Of a DNA stretch of 64,000 nucleotides, positions 55,023 to 62,855 are shown piece after piece (the first letter of the stretch is position 1; each line of letters opens with the position of its first letter). Source of the DNA: Allomesorhizobium sp043769475 (GTDB lineage Bacteria > Pseudomonadota > Alphaproteobacteria > Rhizobiales > Rhizobiaceae). The position numbers were made by a program, and so were the translations under genes. The notes under the pieces were generated by a model, which saw only the letters and a list, made by a program, of their open reading frames with translations, had not been told where the DNA came from and ran no database searches. Where the stretch lies: contig NZ_CP171729.1 in NCBI RefSeq assembly GCF_043769475.1, positions 5,642,001 to 5,706,000 of the forward strand, read 5' to 3'.

Positions 55023-55781
55023 ATGACCACAAGTCCGACCCGAAAGCCGATCTTCTCCGCCAGGCTCGCGAGCCCATTGCGGCTGGCGGACGCAGTGTCG
55101 GATGCTATCGCGGCCGCGTTGTTCGACGGCCGGATCGCGCCCGGCGAGGCGCTGCCTCCGGAAGGCGAGATCGCCAGGGAGTTCGGTGTGTCGAAGCCGA
55201 TCGCCCGCGAGGCGCTGCGCCAACTCACCTCCGCAGGGCTGATCTCCACACAGCAGGGCAAAGTCGCGCGCGCCAAGGCGCTCAACGGCGAGCCGCTCGA
55301 GCGCATCTACGGCTATGCCGTGCGCTCGAGCCTCGAGCGGCTGCGCGAAGCCAACGAGATGCGCCGGGTGATCGAAACAGGCATTGCGCGGCTTGCCGCG
55401 GAGCGTCGCGACCAGGCCGGGCTGGACGCGATGAAGCAGGCCCTGGCCGACATGCGCGCCTCGCTTCGCGAACCGTCCGGCTTCACCGAGGCGGACATCC
55501 TGTTCCACCTCGGCCTCGCCATGGCGACGGGCAATTCGATGATCCGCGTCCAGATGGAAGGCTTGCGCTCGGTGCAGCGCGAGGTATCGGAGCTTTTCTC
55601 GCGCCGCGCCAACCGCACCGACGCGGACTGGAACGCGACGATCGAACGCCATCAGGCGATCTACGAGGCAATCGTGGCCGGCGATGCTGATCTCGCCGAA
55701 CAGAGCATTAGGGTTCATTTCGAAGCGGCCGACATCGCCTCGTTCGAAGTCGCCGACAAGCTTGCGGCTGCGAAACAATGA
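55023..55781 (+). CDS. GntR-family regulator (FCD/FadR subfamily)
   Basis: 252 residues. A winged helix-turn-helix spans about 15-85 (APGEALPPEGEIAREFGVSK, PIAREALRQLTSAGLIS), followed by a helical FCD ligand domain with metal-type residues (TEADILFHLGLAMATGNSMI; RHQAIYEAIVAGDADLAEQS). Such regulators usually repress sugar-acid operons until the substrate or a pathway intermediate binds. ATG 55023 follows GAGGATGTG. The stop overlaps the SDR start as ATGA, so it is the first gene of the catabolic operon. Confidence 0.92.
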   Translation: MTTSPTRKPIFSARLASPLRLADAVSDAIAAALFDGRIAPGEALPPEGEIAREFGVSKPIAREALRQLTSAGLISTQQGKVARAKALNGEPLERIYGYAVRSSLERLREANEMRRVIETGIARLAAERRDQAGLDAMKQALADMRASLREPSGFTEADILFHLGLAMATGNSMIRVQMEGLRSVQREVSELFSRRANRTDADWNATIERHQAIYEAIVAGDADLAEQSIRVHFEAADIASFEVADKLAAAKQ

Positions 55782-56569
55782 GCGCGGACCGTTTTTCGCT
55801 GGAAGGCAAGCGCGCGCTGGTGACCGGCTCCAGCTCAGGCATCGGCAGGGCAATCGCGCTTGGCCTGGCGGAGCATGGAGCGGGCGTCGTGCTGCACCAC
55901 TTCGGCGATGCGCAGGGCGCGGCCGGGGTTGCGCAGGAAATCGGTCGCGACACGCCCGTTCTGGAAGCGGACTTCACCGATACCGCCGCCGTATCGCTGT
56001 TCGCCGATGACGTGCTGGCGAACCTCGGCCCGATCGACATCCTGATCGCCAATGCCGCCATCGAGCGGCGGATGTCCTGGCAGGAGACATCGCCGGCACA
56101 TGTCGAGGCGCATGTCGCGGCGAATTTCACTTCATTGCTGACGCTGACGCGCCGGCTCGTGCCGGCCATGGCGGAGCGCGGCTGGGGCAGGGTGGTGGCG
56201 ACCGGCAGCGTGATGGCCACACGCCCGCGCGCGGAAAGCGTCGTGTACGCCTCCGTTAAGGCGGCGCAACTGGTCGCCATGTGCGCCATCGGCCGCGAGG
56301 TCGCGGGCCGCGGCGTAACCATGAACGTCGTGTCGCCCGGCGCGATCGAAACCGAAGCGACGGCGCATCGCTACGCCGATGCCGCGTTCCGTCGCGCAGT
56401 GGTGGCGAAAATTCCGGTGGGGCGGCAGGGTCGTCCGGACGATCTCGTCGGCGCTTTCATCTTTCTCTGCAGCGATGCCGCGAGCTACGTCACCGGTGCG
56501 AATATTCCCGTCGATGGCGGCTGGACGATAGGCGACGCGCCCGGCGCACTGCCCGGAGAGACGGCATGA
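55778..56569 (+). CDS. Short-chain dehydrogenase/reductase
   Basis: 263 residues, classical SDR. Cofactor motif TGSSSGIGRAIALG, NAA in IANAAIERR, catalytic Ser in VVATGSVMAT and YxxxK in VVYASVKAAQ. The C-terminus has GGWTIGDAPG, as in many FabG-like enzymes. In this operon, flanked by a sugar-acid regulator and a lactonase, it probably oxidises an aldose at C1 to the lactone. It overlaps both neighbours by four bases. Sugar and cofactor preference are not known. Confidence 0.9.
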   Translation: MSADRFSLEGKRALVTGSSSGIGRAIALGLAEHGAGVVLHHFGDAQGAAGVAQEIGRDTPVLEADFTDTAAVSLFADDVLANLGPIDILIANAAIERRMSWQETSPAHVEAHVAANFTSLLTLTRRLVPAMAERGWGRVVATGSVMATRPRAESVVYASVKAAQLVAMCAIGREVAGRGVTMNVVSPGAIETEATAHRYADAAFRRAVVAKIPVGRQGRPDDLVGAFIFLCSDAASYVTGANIPVDGGWTIGDAPGALPGETA

Positions 56570-57480
56570 CCGGCGCCCCGAAAATCTCCGTGTTCCACGA
56601 CGGGCGCGACCGGGTCGGCGAGAGCCCGCTTTGGGATGCCGGCTCGGCTTCGTTGTGGTGGGTCGATATCGGGGGCATGGCGCTGCGCCGCAAGCATGTG
56701 GCGAGCGGGCGGCTGACCAGCTTCGGTCTCGACATCATGCCCGGGGCGCTGGCGCTCGATGAGGATGGCTCGATCATCATCGCGGCCGGCGCTGGCTGGT
56801 ATCGCTTTCATGCTGGGACCGGCGCGTTGAGCCTGATCGTCGAGGTGACGGCGCCGCATCCAGACATGCGCATGAACGATGGCGTTGTCGATCCGGCCGG
56901 CCGATTTTGGGCCGGCACGATGCATATGCCGCCCGAACGCGAGCCGATGGGAACCTTCTACGCGTTTGACGGCGACAAGGCCGTGGCGATGGTCGATGGC
57001 CTTCGCACGCAAAACGGCTGCGCGATCTCTCCGGACGGCAAGACATTTTATCTCTCCGACAGCCACCCCGCCGTCCGCACGATCTGGGCGTTCGATTTCG
57101 ATGTCGATACGGGCGAGCTCGCCAATCGCCGCGTCTTCCACAAACCGTCGCGCGGGCGGCCGGACGGCGCCTGCGTCGATGCCGACGGCTGCTACTGGTT
57201 CGCGGCCGTCGATGGCGGATGCATCATCCAGCTCGATCCCGACGGCAACGAGGTCGCGTCGATCGACCTGCCGATGTCGCGCCCGACCAAGCCCGCCTTC
57301 GGCGGTGATGATCTCTCAACCATCTTCGTTACCTCGATGAGCGCCGGGCTCGATGCCACCCAGCTTGCATACGAGCCGCTGGCAGGGTCGGTCCTAGCCG
57401 TTGAGGCCGGCGTGCGCGGCTTCGCCCAGCCGCGTTTCAGGAGAACGCCCGCACGGCAGCCCGCCGCCGCGGGCTCGTAG
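56566..57480 (+). CDS. SMP-30/gluconolactonase family lactonase
   Basis: 304 residues, six-bladed propeller. It starts MTGAPKISVFHDGRDRVGES; the metal-binding Glu of the family is in GESPLWD. Other landmarks are MNDGVVDPAGRFWAGTM and NGCAISPDGKTFYLSDS, which carry the Asn/Asp ligands, and RPDGACVDADGCYW. It hydrolyses sugar lactones to aldonic acids and would act right after the SDR. ATG 56566 overlaps the SDR stop as ATGA. The last 20 residues are Arg/Pro/Ala-rich and unlike the family. Confidence 0.92.
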   Translation: MTGAPKISVFHDGRDRVGESPLWDAGSASLWWVDIGGMALRRKHVASGRLTSFGLDIMPGALALDEDGSIIIAAGAGWYRFHAGTGALSLIVEVTAPHPDMRMNDGVVDPAGRFWAGTMHMPPEREPMGTFYAFDGDKAVAMVDGLRTQNGCAISPDGKTFYLSDSHPAVRTIWAFDFDVDTGELANRRVFHKPSRGRPDGACVDADGCYWFAAVDGGCIIQLDPDGNEVASIDLPMSRPTKPAFGGDDLSTIFVTSMSAGLDATQLAYEPLAGSVLAVEAGVRGFAQPRFRRTPARQPAAAGS

Positions 57481-57511
57481 AAACCGTTTATCGAAAAAGG
57501 GAGGAGAACAT

Positions 57512-58759
57512 ATGAAAGCCGCAAGAACATATTTGACAGCATCGGCACTGGCGATCGGCTTGATATCGACGCCGGCACTGGCGGAGGAACTTCGCTTCAC
57601 CGTCTGGTCAGGCAACGAGGCGCATTTGAAGATGCTGAACGGCATTGCCGAAAGCTTCAAGGCCACGCATCCGGACGTCACCGTGAAGTTCGAGACCATC
57701 CCGCCGGCGGACTACACCCAGAAGCTCACCTTCCAGATCGCAGGCGGTAACCCGCCGGATCTCGGCTGGATGATGGAAGACGCGGCGCCGACCTTCGTGA
57801 AAGCCGGCGTGCTGTTGGACATCGGACCGTCGGTGAAAGCCGCCGAAGGCTACGATTTCGGCGACCTTACGCAGGCTGCGATGGGCCTGTGGCAGGATGG
57901 CGACAAGGTGTACGGCATTCCGTTCTCCACCTCGCCGTTCATGATCTACTACAACAAGGCGATGTTCGACAAAGTCGGTCTCGAAGACCCGCTGGCGCTC
58001 GCCGCCAAGGGTGAGTGGAACATGGACAAGTTCCAGGAAGTCGCCAAAAAGCTCACCGAAGCCAACCCGGGCAAGTGGGGTTTCGAGTTCAAGGACGGCG
58101 AGGGTTACGCTTCGCGCGTCATGCATGCGCTGATGCCGCCGATCCGCGCCTATGGCGGCGATGCCTGGGCAAACGGAGAATGCGGCTTCGACAAGCCGGA
58201 AGCCATTGCTGCGGTGACGCAGCTGCACGATATGGTGTTCAAGGACAAATCGATCGTGCCGCCGGGAGAGCAGGGCGACTACTTCTCCGGCAACTCGGCG
58301 ATGACGATCAACCAGATCTCGCGCGCGTCGAAAATGCCGGAGGCCGGCTTCGCATGGGGTATCGCGCCGCTGCCGGCCGGCCCGGGCGGTGAATCCCCCG
58401 TGATCGGCCAGGCTGCGATCGTCGTCTTCGACCAGGGCAAACAGAAAGAACTCGCCGCCGAGTTCGTCGCGCACATGACGAACAAGGAGAACGTCGCCAC
58501 CATGGCGCAGTTCTTCCCGCCGGCGCGCAAGAGTGTTCTCGAAACCGACGTCTTCATCAACAGCAACAAGCTGATTCCGGCCGACCAGATGAAAAACCTG
58601 AGCGCCGCGATCTCGGCCGGCAAGGTGCTGCCGAGCCATGAGAAGAGCCCGCAGATTCTCGCCGCTATGGCGCCGCGAATCGATGGTCTGTGGAAGGCTG
58701 ACGCTGATGTTGAAGAGTCGCTGAAAGCCGTCTGCGCGGCGATCGAGCCTCTGCTGTAG
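57512..58759 (+). CDS. ABC sugar transporter, periplasmic binding protein (family 1)
   Basis: 415 residues. A Sec signal peptide ends at ALAEE (about residue 26). The mature part is a family-1 solute-binding protein: LRFTVWSGNEAHLKMLNGIA, FKATHPDVTVKFETIP, NPPDLGWMMEDAAPTF and a central FSTSPFMIYYNKAMFDKVGL. GGGAGGAG before the ATG gives strong initiation, and the 31-base gap after the lactonase is the only one in the operon long enough for extra regulation. It captures the substrate for the permeases that follow. Ligand: a sugar or sugar acid, not specified. Confidence 0.93.
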   Translation: MKAARTYLTASALAIGLISTPALAEELRFTVWSGNEAHLKMLNGIAESFKATHPDVTVKFETIPPADYTQKLTFQIAGGNPPDLGWMMEDAAPTFVKAGVLLDIGPSVKAAEGYDFGDLTQAAMGLWQDGDKVYGIPFSTSPFMIYYNKAMFDKVGLEDPLALAAKGEWNMDKFQEVAKKLTEANPGKWGFEFKDGEGYASRVMHALMPPIRAYGGDAWANGECGFDKPEAIAAVTQLHDMVFKDKSIVPPGEQGDYFSGNSAMTINQISRASKMPEAGFAWGIAPLPAGPGGESPVIGQAAIVVFDQGKQKELAAEFVAHMTNKENVATMAQFFPPARKSVLETDVFINSNKLIPADQMKNLSAAISAGKVLPSHEKSPQILAAMAPRIDGLWKADADVEESLKAVCAAIEPLL

Positions 58760-58769
58760 CGCCCGGCCG

Positions 58770-59699
58770 ATGACCGAGACCACTCTCCGGCAAGCCACGG
58801 CGCGCCCAAAGGACGCGCCGTGGCTTTCCTTGAAGTACAGGGAGATGCTGGAAGCCTGGCTATTCATCAGCCCCACGCTGATCGGCTTCCTGATCTTTTT
58901 CCTCGGGCCGCTGATCGCCATCGTCTATTACTCGATGACCGAGTGGAACCTGCTGACCCAGCAGGCGAAATTCGTGGGGCTCGATAATTTTCAGGACGCG
59001 TTGTTCGTCAACCCGGATTTCTGGCACGTCGTGCGCAATTCGGTGATCTTCGCGCTCGGCCTCGTGCCGCTAAACATGGCGTTGGCGCTTAGTCTGGCGC
59101 TCGCGCTGTCACGGCCGTTCTTCGGCGTCGTGTTCTTCCGGACCGTCTTTTTCGCTCCTGTGATCACCTCGGCAATCGCCTGGGCGATCGTCTGGAAATT
59201 CCTGCTGCAGGGCGAAGCGGGCGCGGTGAACCAGATGCTCGCCTGGGTCGGCATCGACGGTCCCAACTGGCTGCGGGAGCCTAACTGGGCGATGGCGGCC
59301 GTCATCGTCACCCGCGTCATCAAGATGGTCGGCCTGAACATGATCCTCTACATCGCCGCGCTCCAGGCGATCCCGCGCGACTATGAGGAAGCAGCGCGCC
59401 TCGAAGGCGCTTCGCGCTGGCAGATATTCCGCATGATCGTCTGGCCGCTGCTCGCGCCGACCACGCTCGTCATCATGGTCATCACCACGATCGGCTCGTT
59501 CAAGGTGTTCGACCACATCTATCAGATGACTGGCGGCGGGCCGGAAAATGGCACGCTGGTGCTCGCCTATTACATCTATCAGCAGGGCTTCGAGTTCTTC
59601 GACGTTGGCTACGCCTCGGCGCTGGCGATGGTCATGTTCGTCATTGTCATGGTGCTGACTGTCGTGCAGGTCACGGTTCGGCGGAAGGGAATGGAATGA
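58770..59699 (+). CDS. ABC sugar transporter permease (MalF type)
   Basis: 309 residues with six membrane helices, starting with a cytoplasmic tail and LEAWLFISPTLIGFLIFFLG. The EAA loop EEAARLEGASRWQIFRMIVW contacts the ATPase. Forms the translocation pathway with the next gene's product. The start lies 10 bases after the binding-protein stop. Confidence 0.93.
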   Translation: MTETTLRQATARPKDAPWLSLKYREMLEAWLFISPTLIGFLIFFLGPLIAIVYYSMTEWNLLTQQAKFVGLDNFQDALFVNPDFWHVVRNSVIFALGLVPLNMALALSLALALSRPFFGVVFFRTVFFAPVITSAIAWAIVWKFLLQGEAGAVNQMLAWVGIDGPNWLREPNWAMAAVIVTRVIKMVGLNMILYIAALQAIPRDYEEAARLEGASRWQIFRMIVWPLLAPTTLVIMVITTIGSFKVFDHIYQMTGGGPENGTLVLAYYIYQQGFEFFDVGYASALAMVMFVIVMVLTVVQVTVRRKGME

Positions 59700-60538
59700 C
59701 TCACCGCCAGATCCGGATCATCTACCGCACCTGCTGGACGTTGGCGCTGCTCATCGTCGCGATCCCGTTCGTTTTTCCCTTCCTCTGGATGGTGTCGGCC
59801 GGCTTCAAGAGCGTCACGGAGATATTCGGTCCGCCGAGCCTCATCCCCCGGGTCTGGCGGTTCCAGAACTTTGTCGAGGTCTTCACCTATCAGCCATTCG
59901 CGAGACAGTATTTCAATTCGATCTACATAGCGCTTGCGGTCACGGCGCTGACGCTCGTCATCTCCTCTCTCGCCGGCTATGCGCTGGCGCGCATGCGCTT
60001 CGCCGGCGCCGGGTTGCTGATGCTGTTCCTCGTCTCGGCGCTGATGGTGCCGGAGGAGGTGACCATCATCCCGAACTTTTTCCTCATCAAATGGATGGGA
60101 TTGATGGACACCCATTGGCCGCTGATCCTGTTGCCGACCTTCGGCCCACACGGCGTCATGGCGACCTTCCTCATGCGCCAGTATTTCCTGGCGCTGCCGA
60201 AAGAACTGGAAGAGGCAGGCAGGATGGACGGCCTGTCGCGACTCGGCATCTGGTGGCGCATCGCGCTGCCCATGTCGCGTCCGGCGCTCGCCGCCGTTGC
60301 AATCATCACCTTCCTGTTCTCGTGGAACCTCTTCCTCGAGCCGCTCATCTTCCTGAGTTCGCTCGAAATGTTCACGCTGCCGCTGGCGCTTTCGAATTTC
60401 ACCGACACCTACGGCCTGCCGCTCTGGAACCTGCAACTCGCCGCGACCACGCTCGCGGTGGTTCCGATCCTGATCGTCTATCTAATCGCGCAGCGCCAGA
60501 TCATCGAAAGCTTCGCGCTGTCGGGCGTCAAAGGCTGA
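59696..60538 (+). CDS. ABC sugar transporter permease (MalG type)
   Basis: 280 residues, six membrane helices. The EAA loop is EEAGRMDGLSRLGIWWRIAL. The C-terminus shows the usual MalG-type end (LIAQRQIIESFALSGVKG). It overlaps the first permease by four bases (ATGA). Together with the preceding permease it makes the membrane channel of the importer. Confidence 0.93.
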   Translation: MTHRQIRIIYRTCWTLALLIVAIPFVFPFLWMVSAGFKSVTEIFGPPSLIPRVWRFQNFVEVFTYQPFARQYFNSIYIALAVTALTLVISSLAGYALARMRFAGAGLLMLFLVSALMVPEEVTIIPNFFLIKWMGLMDTHWPLILLPTFGPHGVMATFLMRQYFLALPKELEEAGRMDGLSRLGIWWRIALPMSRPALAAVAIITFLFSWNLFLEPLIFLSSLEMFTLPLALSNFTDTYGLPLWNLQLAATTLAVVPILIVYLIAQRQIIESFALSGVKG

Positions 60539-60554
60539 GACGAAGGAAATCCTA

Positions 60555-61595
60555 ATGACCGGTCTCGTCCTGAAAGATCTGAAAAAGCGCTTCGGCGGCA
60601 CCCAGGTGATCCGTGGCGTCGACCTCGCGATCGAGGATGGCGAATTCGTCGTCTTCGTCGGCCCGTCCGGCTGCGGCAAGTCCACGCTGCTGCGCATGAT
60701 TTCCGGCCTAGAGGATATCACCAGCGGCGAGCTCTACATCGGCGACAGGCTGGTGAACGACGTGCAGGCGGCCAAGCGCGGCGTGGCCATGGTGTTTCAA
60801 TCCTACGCGCTCTATCCTCATCTCAACGTGCGCGACAATATGGGCTTCGGCCTCAAGGTGCGAAAAGTGCCGGCGGAGGAGCGCGAGCGGCGCGTCAACG
60901 AGGCCGCGGCGACGCTGAAGCTCGATGCGCTGCTGCACCGGTATCCGCGCGAACTCTCGGGCGGCCAGCGCCAGCGCGTCGCGATCGGCCGCGCCATCGT
61001 CGGCAATCCGGACGTGTTCCTTTTCGACGAGCCGCTGTCCAATCTCGACGCGGAATTGCGTGTCCATATGCGCTCCGAGATCGCGTCGCTGCACAAGCGG
61101 CTGTCGACCACGATGGTCTATGTCACGCACGATCAGATCGAGGCGATGACGCTCGCGGACAAGATCGTCGTGCTGCGCGACGGGCTGATCGAACAGGTCG
61201 GCTCGCCGCGCGAACTCTACGAGCGGCCGGGCAATCTGTTCGTCGCCCAATTCATCGGCAGCCCGAAGATGAATATCCTTCCGGCGGCGAGCGCTAAGTT
61301 GCTTGCCCCGTCGTCCACTCCGCCGGCTTCGGCCGAAAGCGTCGGCATTCGGCCTGAACATCTGTCGGTCGTCGAACCCTCGGATAACATTCTGCGCGGC
61401 AGGATCGCGTTGAATGAATATACTGGCGCTGTAACGTTGATACATGTCGAACTGCCGACTAGACAGACCTGTCTCGTCGTCCACGATGGCAAAGAGCTCC
61501 CAGCTTTCGGCAGTGAAATCGGCCTTGTAGCCGATCCTCGGAACCTTCACTTTTTCGATCGAAACGAAGTGGCTGTGAAGAACGGTTCTTGGTAG
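60555..61595 (+). CDS. ABC sugar transporter ATPase (MalK/UgpC type)
   Basis: 346 residues. Walker A GPSGCGKSTLLRMI, signature LSGGQRQRVAIGRAI, Walker B VFLFDEPLSNLD, H-loop YVTHDQIEAMTLADK. After residue 235 comes the regulatory TOBE-type domain (GIRPEHLSVVEPSD). It powers the importer formed by the preceding genes and closes the operon. Length is near the family norm. The ribosome site is GAAGGAAA before the ATG. Confidence 0.94.
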   Translation: MTGLVLKDLKKRFGGTQVIRGVDLAIEDGEFVVFVGPSGCGKSTLLRMISGLEDITSGELYIGDRLVNDVQAAKRGVAMVFQSYALYPHLNVRDNMGFGLKVRKVPAEERERRVNEAAATLKLDALLHRYPRELSGGQRQRVAIGRAIVGNPDVFLFDEPLSNLDAELRVHMRSEIASLHKRLSTTMVYVTHDQIEAMTLADKIVVLRDGLIEQVGSPRELYERPGNLFVAQFIGSPKMNILPAASAKLLAPSSTPPASAESVGIRPEHLSVVEPSDNILRGRIALNEYTGAVTLIHVELPTRQTCLVVHDGKELPAFGSEIGLVADPRNLHFFDRNEVAVKNGSW

Positions 61596-61674
61596 CGGAC
61601 AGCTACCGACTTTGCCCACACCCGAAACCTGCGGGCCGACACGCTCAGCCATGTTCGCAAGATGCTGGACAGCC

Positions 61675-62640
61675 TCACTGACATGAGACGGCCGGGCGAT
61701 AGACCTGATTGTGCAGGCCGCCCGAGGATCCGCCGACCTCAGTGCCGCCGCCAGGCGCATGGATCAGCCCGTTGACGAAGGCCGAGCCGGTGACGCCGTG
61801 GACGGGAAGCGGCATGTCGGGAAGCTTCTTCCAGCTGTCGGAGCGGGGATCGTAATAATCGTGATCGGGAAACATGCCTGCGGCCGACTCGCCGCCCCAG
61901 GCGTGCAGGCATCCATCGGCCAGCACTCCGTTGATGCCGCTGCGCGGACGGAGCATCGGCGCGGCGACGCTCCAGGTGCGGGTTTTGGGGTCGAATACCT
62001 CGTGGGCGGCGGTCTGGCCGGAGCGGAAGCCGCCTCCGAGCCGGCCGCCGTTGATGTGGATGCGCCCGTTGATCGCCGCACCCGCGATGTGATTGCGTTG
62101 ACTGGGCAAATTGGGCAGCGGTTCCCAGCGGTTGGCCGCCGGGTCGTAGACGGCGAAGTCGTGACCGTGCGGCGGTCGCCCGCCGGCGACATAGATAAGC
62201 CCGTCATGCACGATGGCGACGCCCGCCGAGCGCCGCGTCGGCATCTTGGCCTTCTCCACCCAATCGCCGACTGCCGGATCCAGCTCGTAGACCGTGTCGA
62301 CATAGGTGTCGCCTTCAGCCTCGGTCTGGCCGCCGATCAGGTAGATCTTGCCGTTCACGCCCACGGCCATGCCGTGATTGTTGGGCTGCGGCAGGTCCGG
62401 CCCCATTTCCCAGCGGTCGGCGGCGATGTCGTAGACCTGCACTGTCCTCACCGTCACCCGGTCGGCCGGATAGCCGCCGAGGATGTAGAGCCGGCCGTCG
62501 AGTTCGGCCACGGCGAATTCGCTGTTGGGTGCGAGAAGCTCGGCGCGGTGCACCCATTGTCCCGGCTCCTGCGCGAGGGCGGTCGCGGCAAGCAGTGAGA
62601 AGAGGGTCAGCACTGCGAGCGGTTGGGCAAGGCGGATCAT
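61675..62640 (-). CDS. Exported Kelch-repeat protein
   Basis: 321 residues with a Sec signal peptide (PLAVLTLFSLLAATALAQ). The mature protein is six Kelch blades, each with a GG pair and later aromatic (LYILGGYPADRVTVRTVQVY, IYLIGGQTEAEGDTYVDTVY, IYVAGGRPPHGHDFAVYDPA, IHINGGRLGGG). The fold suits a sugar mutarotase such as NanM, a galactose-oxidase-like enzyme or a binding protein; no copper-site residues were recognised. ATG 62640 has AGGAGG upstream. An upstream in-frame stretch to 62718 (IVGYVVTSLWAHRRP) looks like a membrane-protein relic. Location between two sugar-uptake operons suggests a periplasmic sugar-handling role. Confidence 0.83.
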   Translation of the reverse strand: MIRLAQPLAVLTLFSLLAATALAQEPGQWVHRAELLAPNSEFAVAELDGRLYILGGYPADRVTVRTVQVYDIAADRWEMGPDLPQPNNHGMAVGVNGKIYLIGGQTEAEGDTYVDTVYELDPAVGDWVEKAKMPTRRSAGVAIVHDGLIYVAGGRPPHGHDFAVYDPAANRWEPLPNLPSQRNHIAGAAINGRIHINGGRLGGGFRSGQTAAHEVFDPKTRTWSVAAPMLRPRSGINGVLADGCLHAWGGESAAGMFPDHDYYDPRSDSWKKLPDMPLPVHGVTGSAFVNGLIHAPGGGTEVGGSSGGLHNQVYRPAVSCQ

Positions 62641-62769
62641 GGTCTCCTCCTTCAATGGGCGACGATGGGCCCACAGGCTCGTCACCACGTAGCCGACGAT
62701 CAGCACGACCAGCGGCATCTGCGCGGCCGCAGGTGGTGACGGTCTTTCGTGGAACGGGTCAATTCACGA

Positions 62770-62800
62770 TTGACAAACGGGTATTGGTGGGGCGTATTAA
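62770..62800 (+). promoter_or_regulatory. Promoter of the second sugar-uptake operon
   Basis: TTGACA at 62770-62775 and TATTAA at 62795-62800 (19-base spacing) form a sigma70-like promoter about 55 bases before the binding-protein start. The -10 box is part of the palindrome below. Confidence 0.55.
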
Positions 62801-62810
62801 TCGATTAATA
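62795..62810. promoter_or_regulatory. LacI-type operator palindrome
   Basis: TATTAATCGATTAATA is a perfect 16-base palindrome with the central CG typical of LacI-family operators. It covers the -10 region, so a bound repressor would block RNA polymerase. No LacI-family gene is in the window. Confidence 0.65.
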
Positions 62811-62855
62811 GAAGGACCTTGTTAAGGCGACCAGACCATTCCAGGGAGGAAAGAG

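Noticed and set aside
57608..58921. Minus-strand open frame of 437 codons
   Set aside because: Antisense to the binding protein and the start of the permease, both of which are certain.
60708..61760. Minus-strand open frame of 350 codons
   Set aside because: Antisense to the importer ATPase with its Walker motifs.
61711..62598. Plus-strand open frame of 295 codons
   Set aside because: Antisense to the Kelch gene, which has a signal peptide and strong ribosome site.
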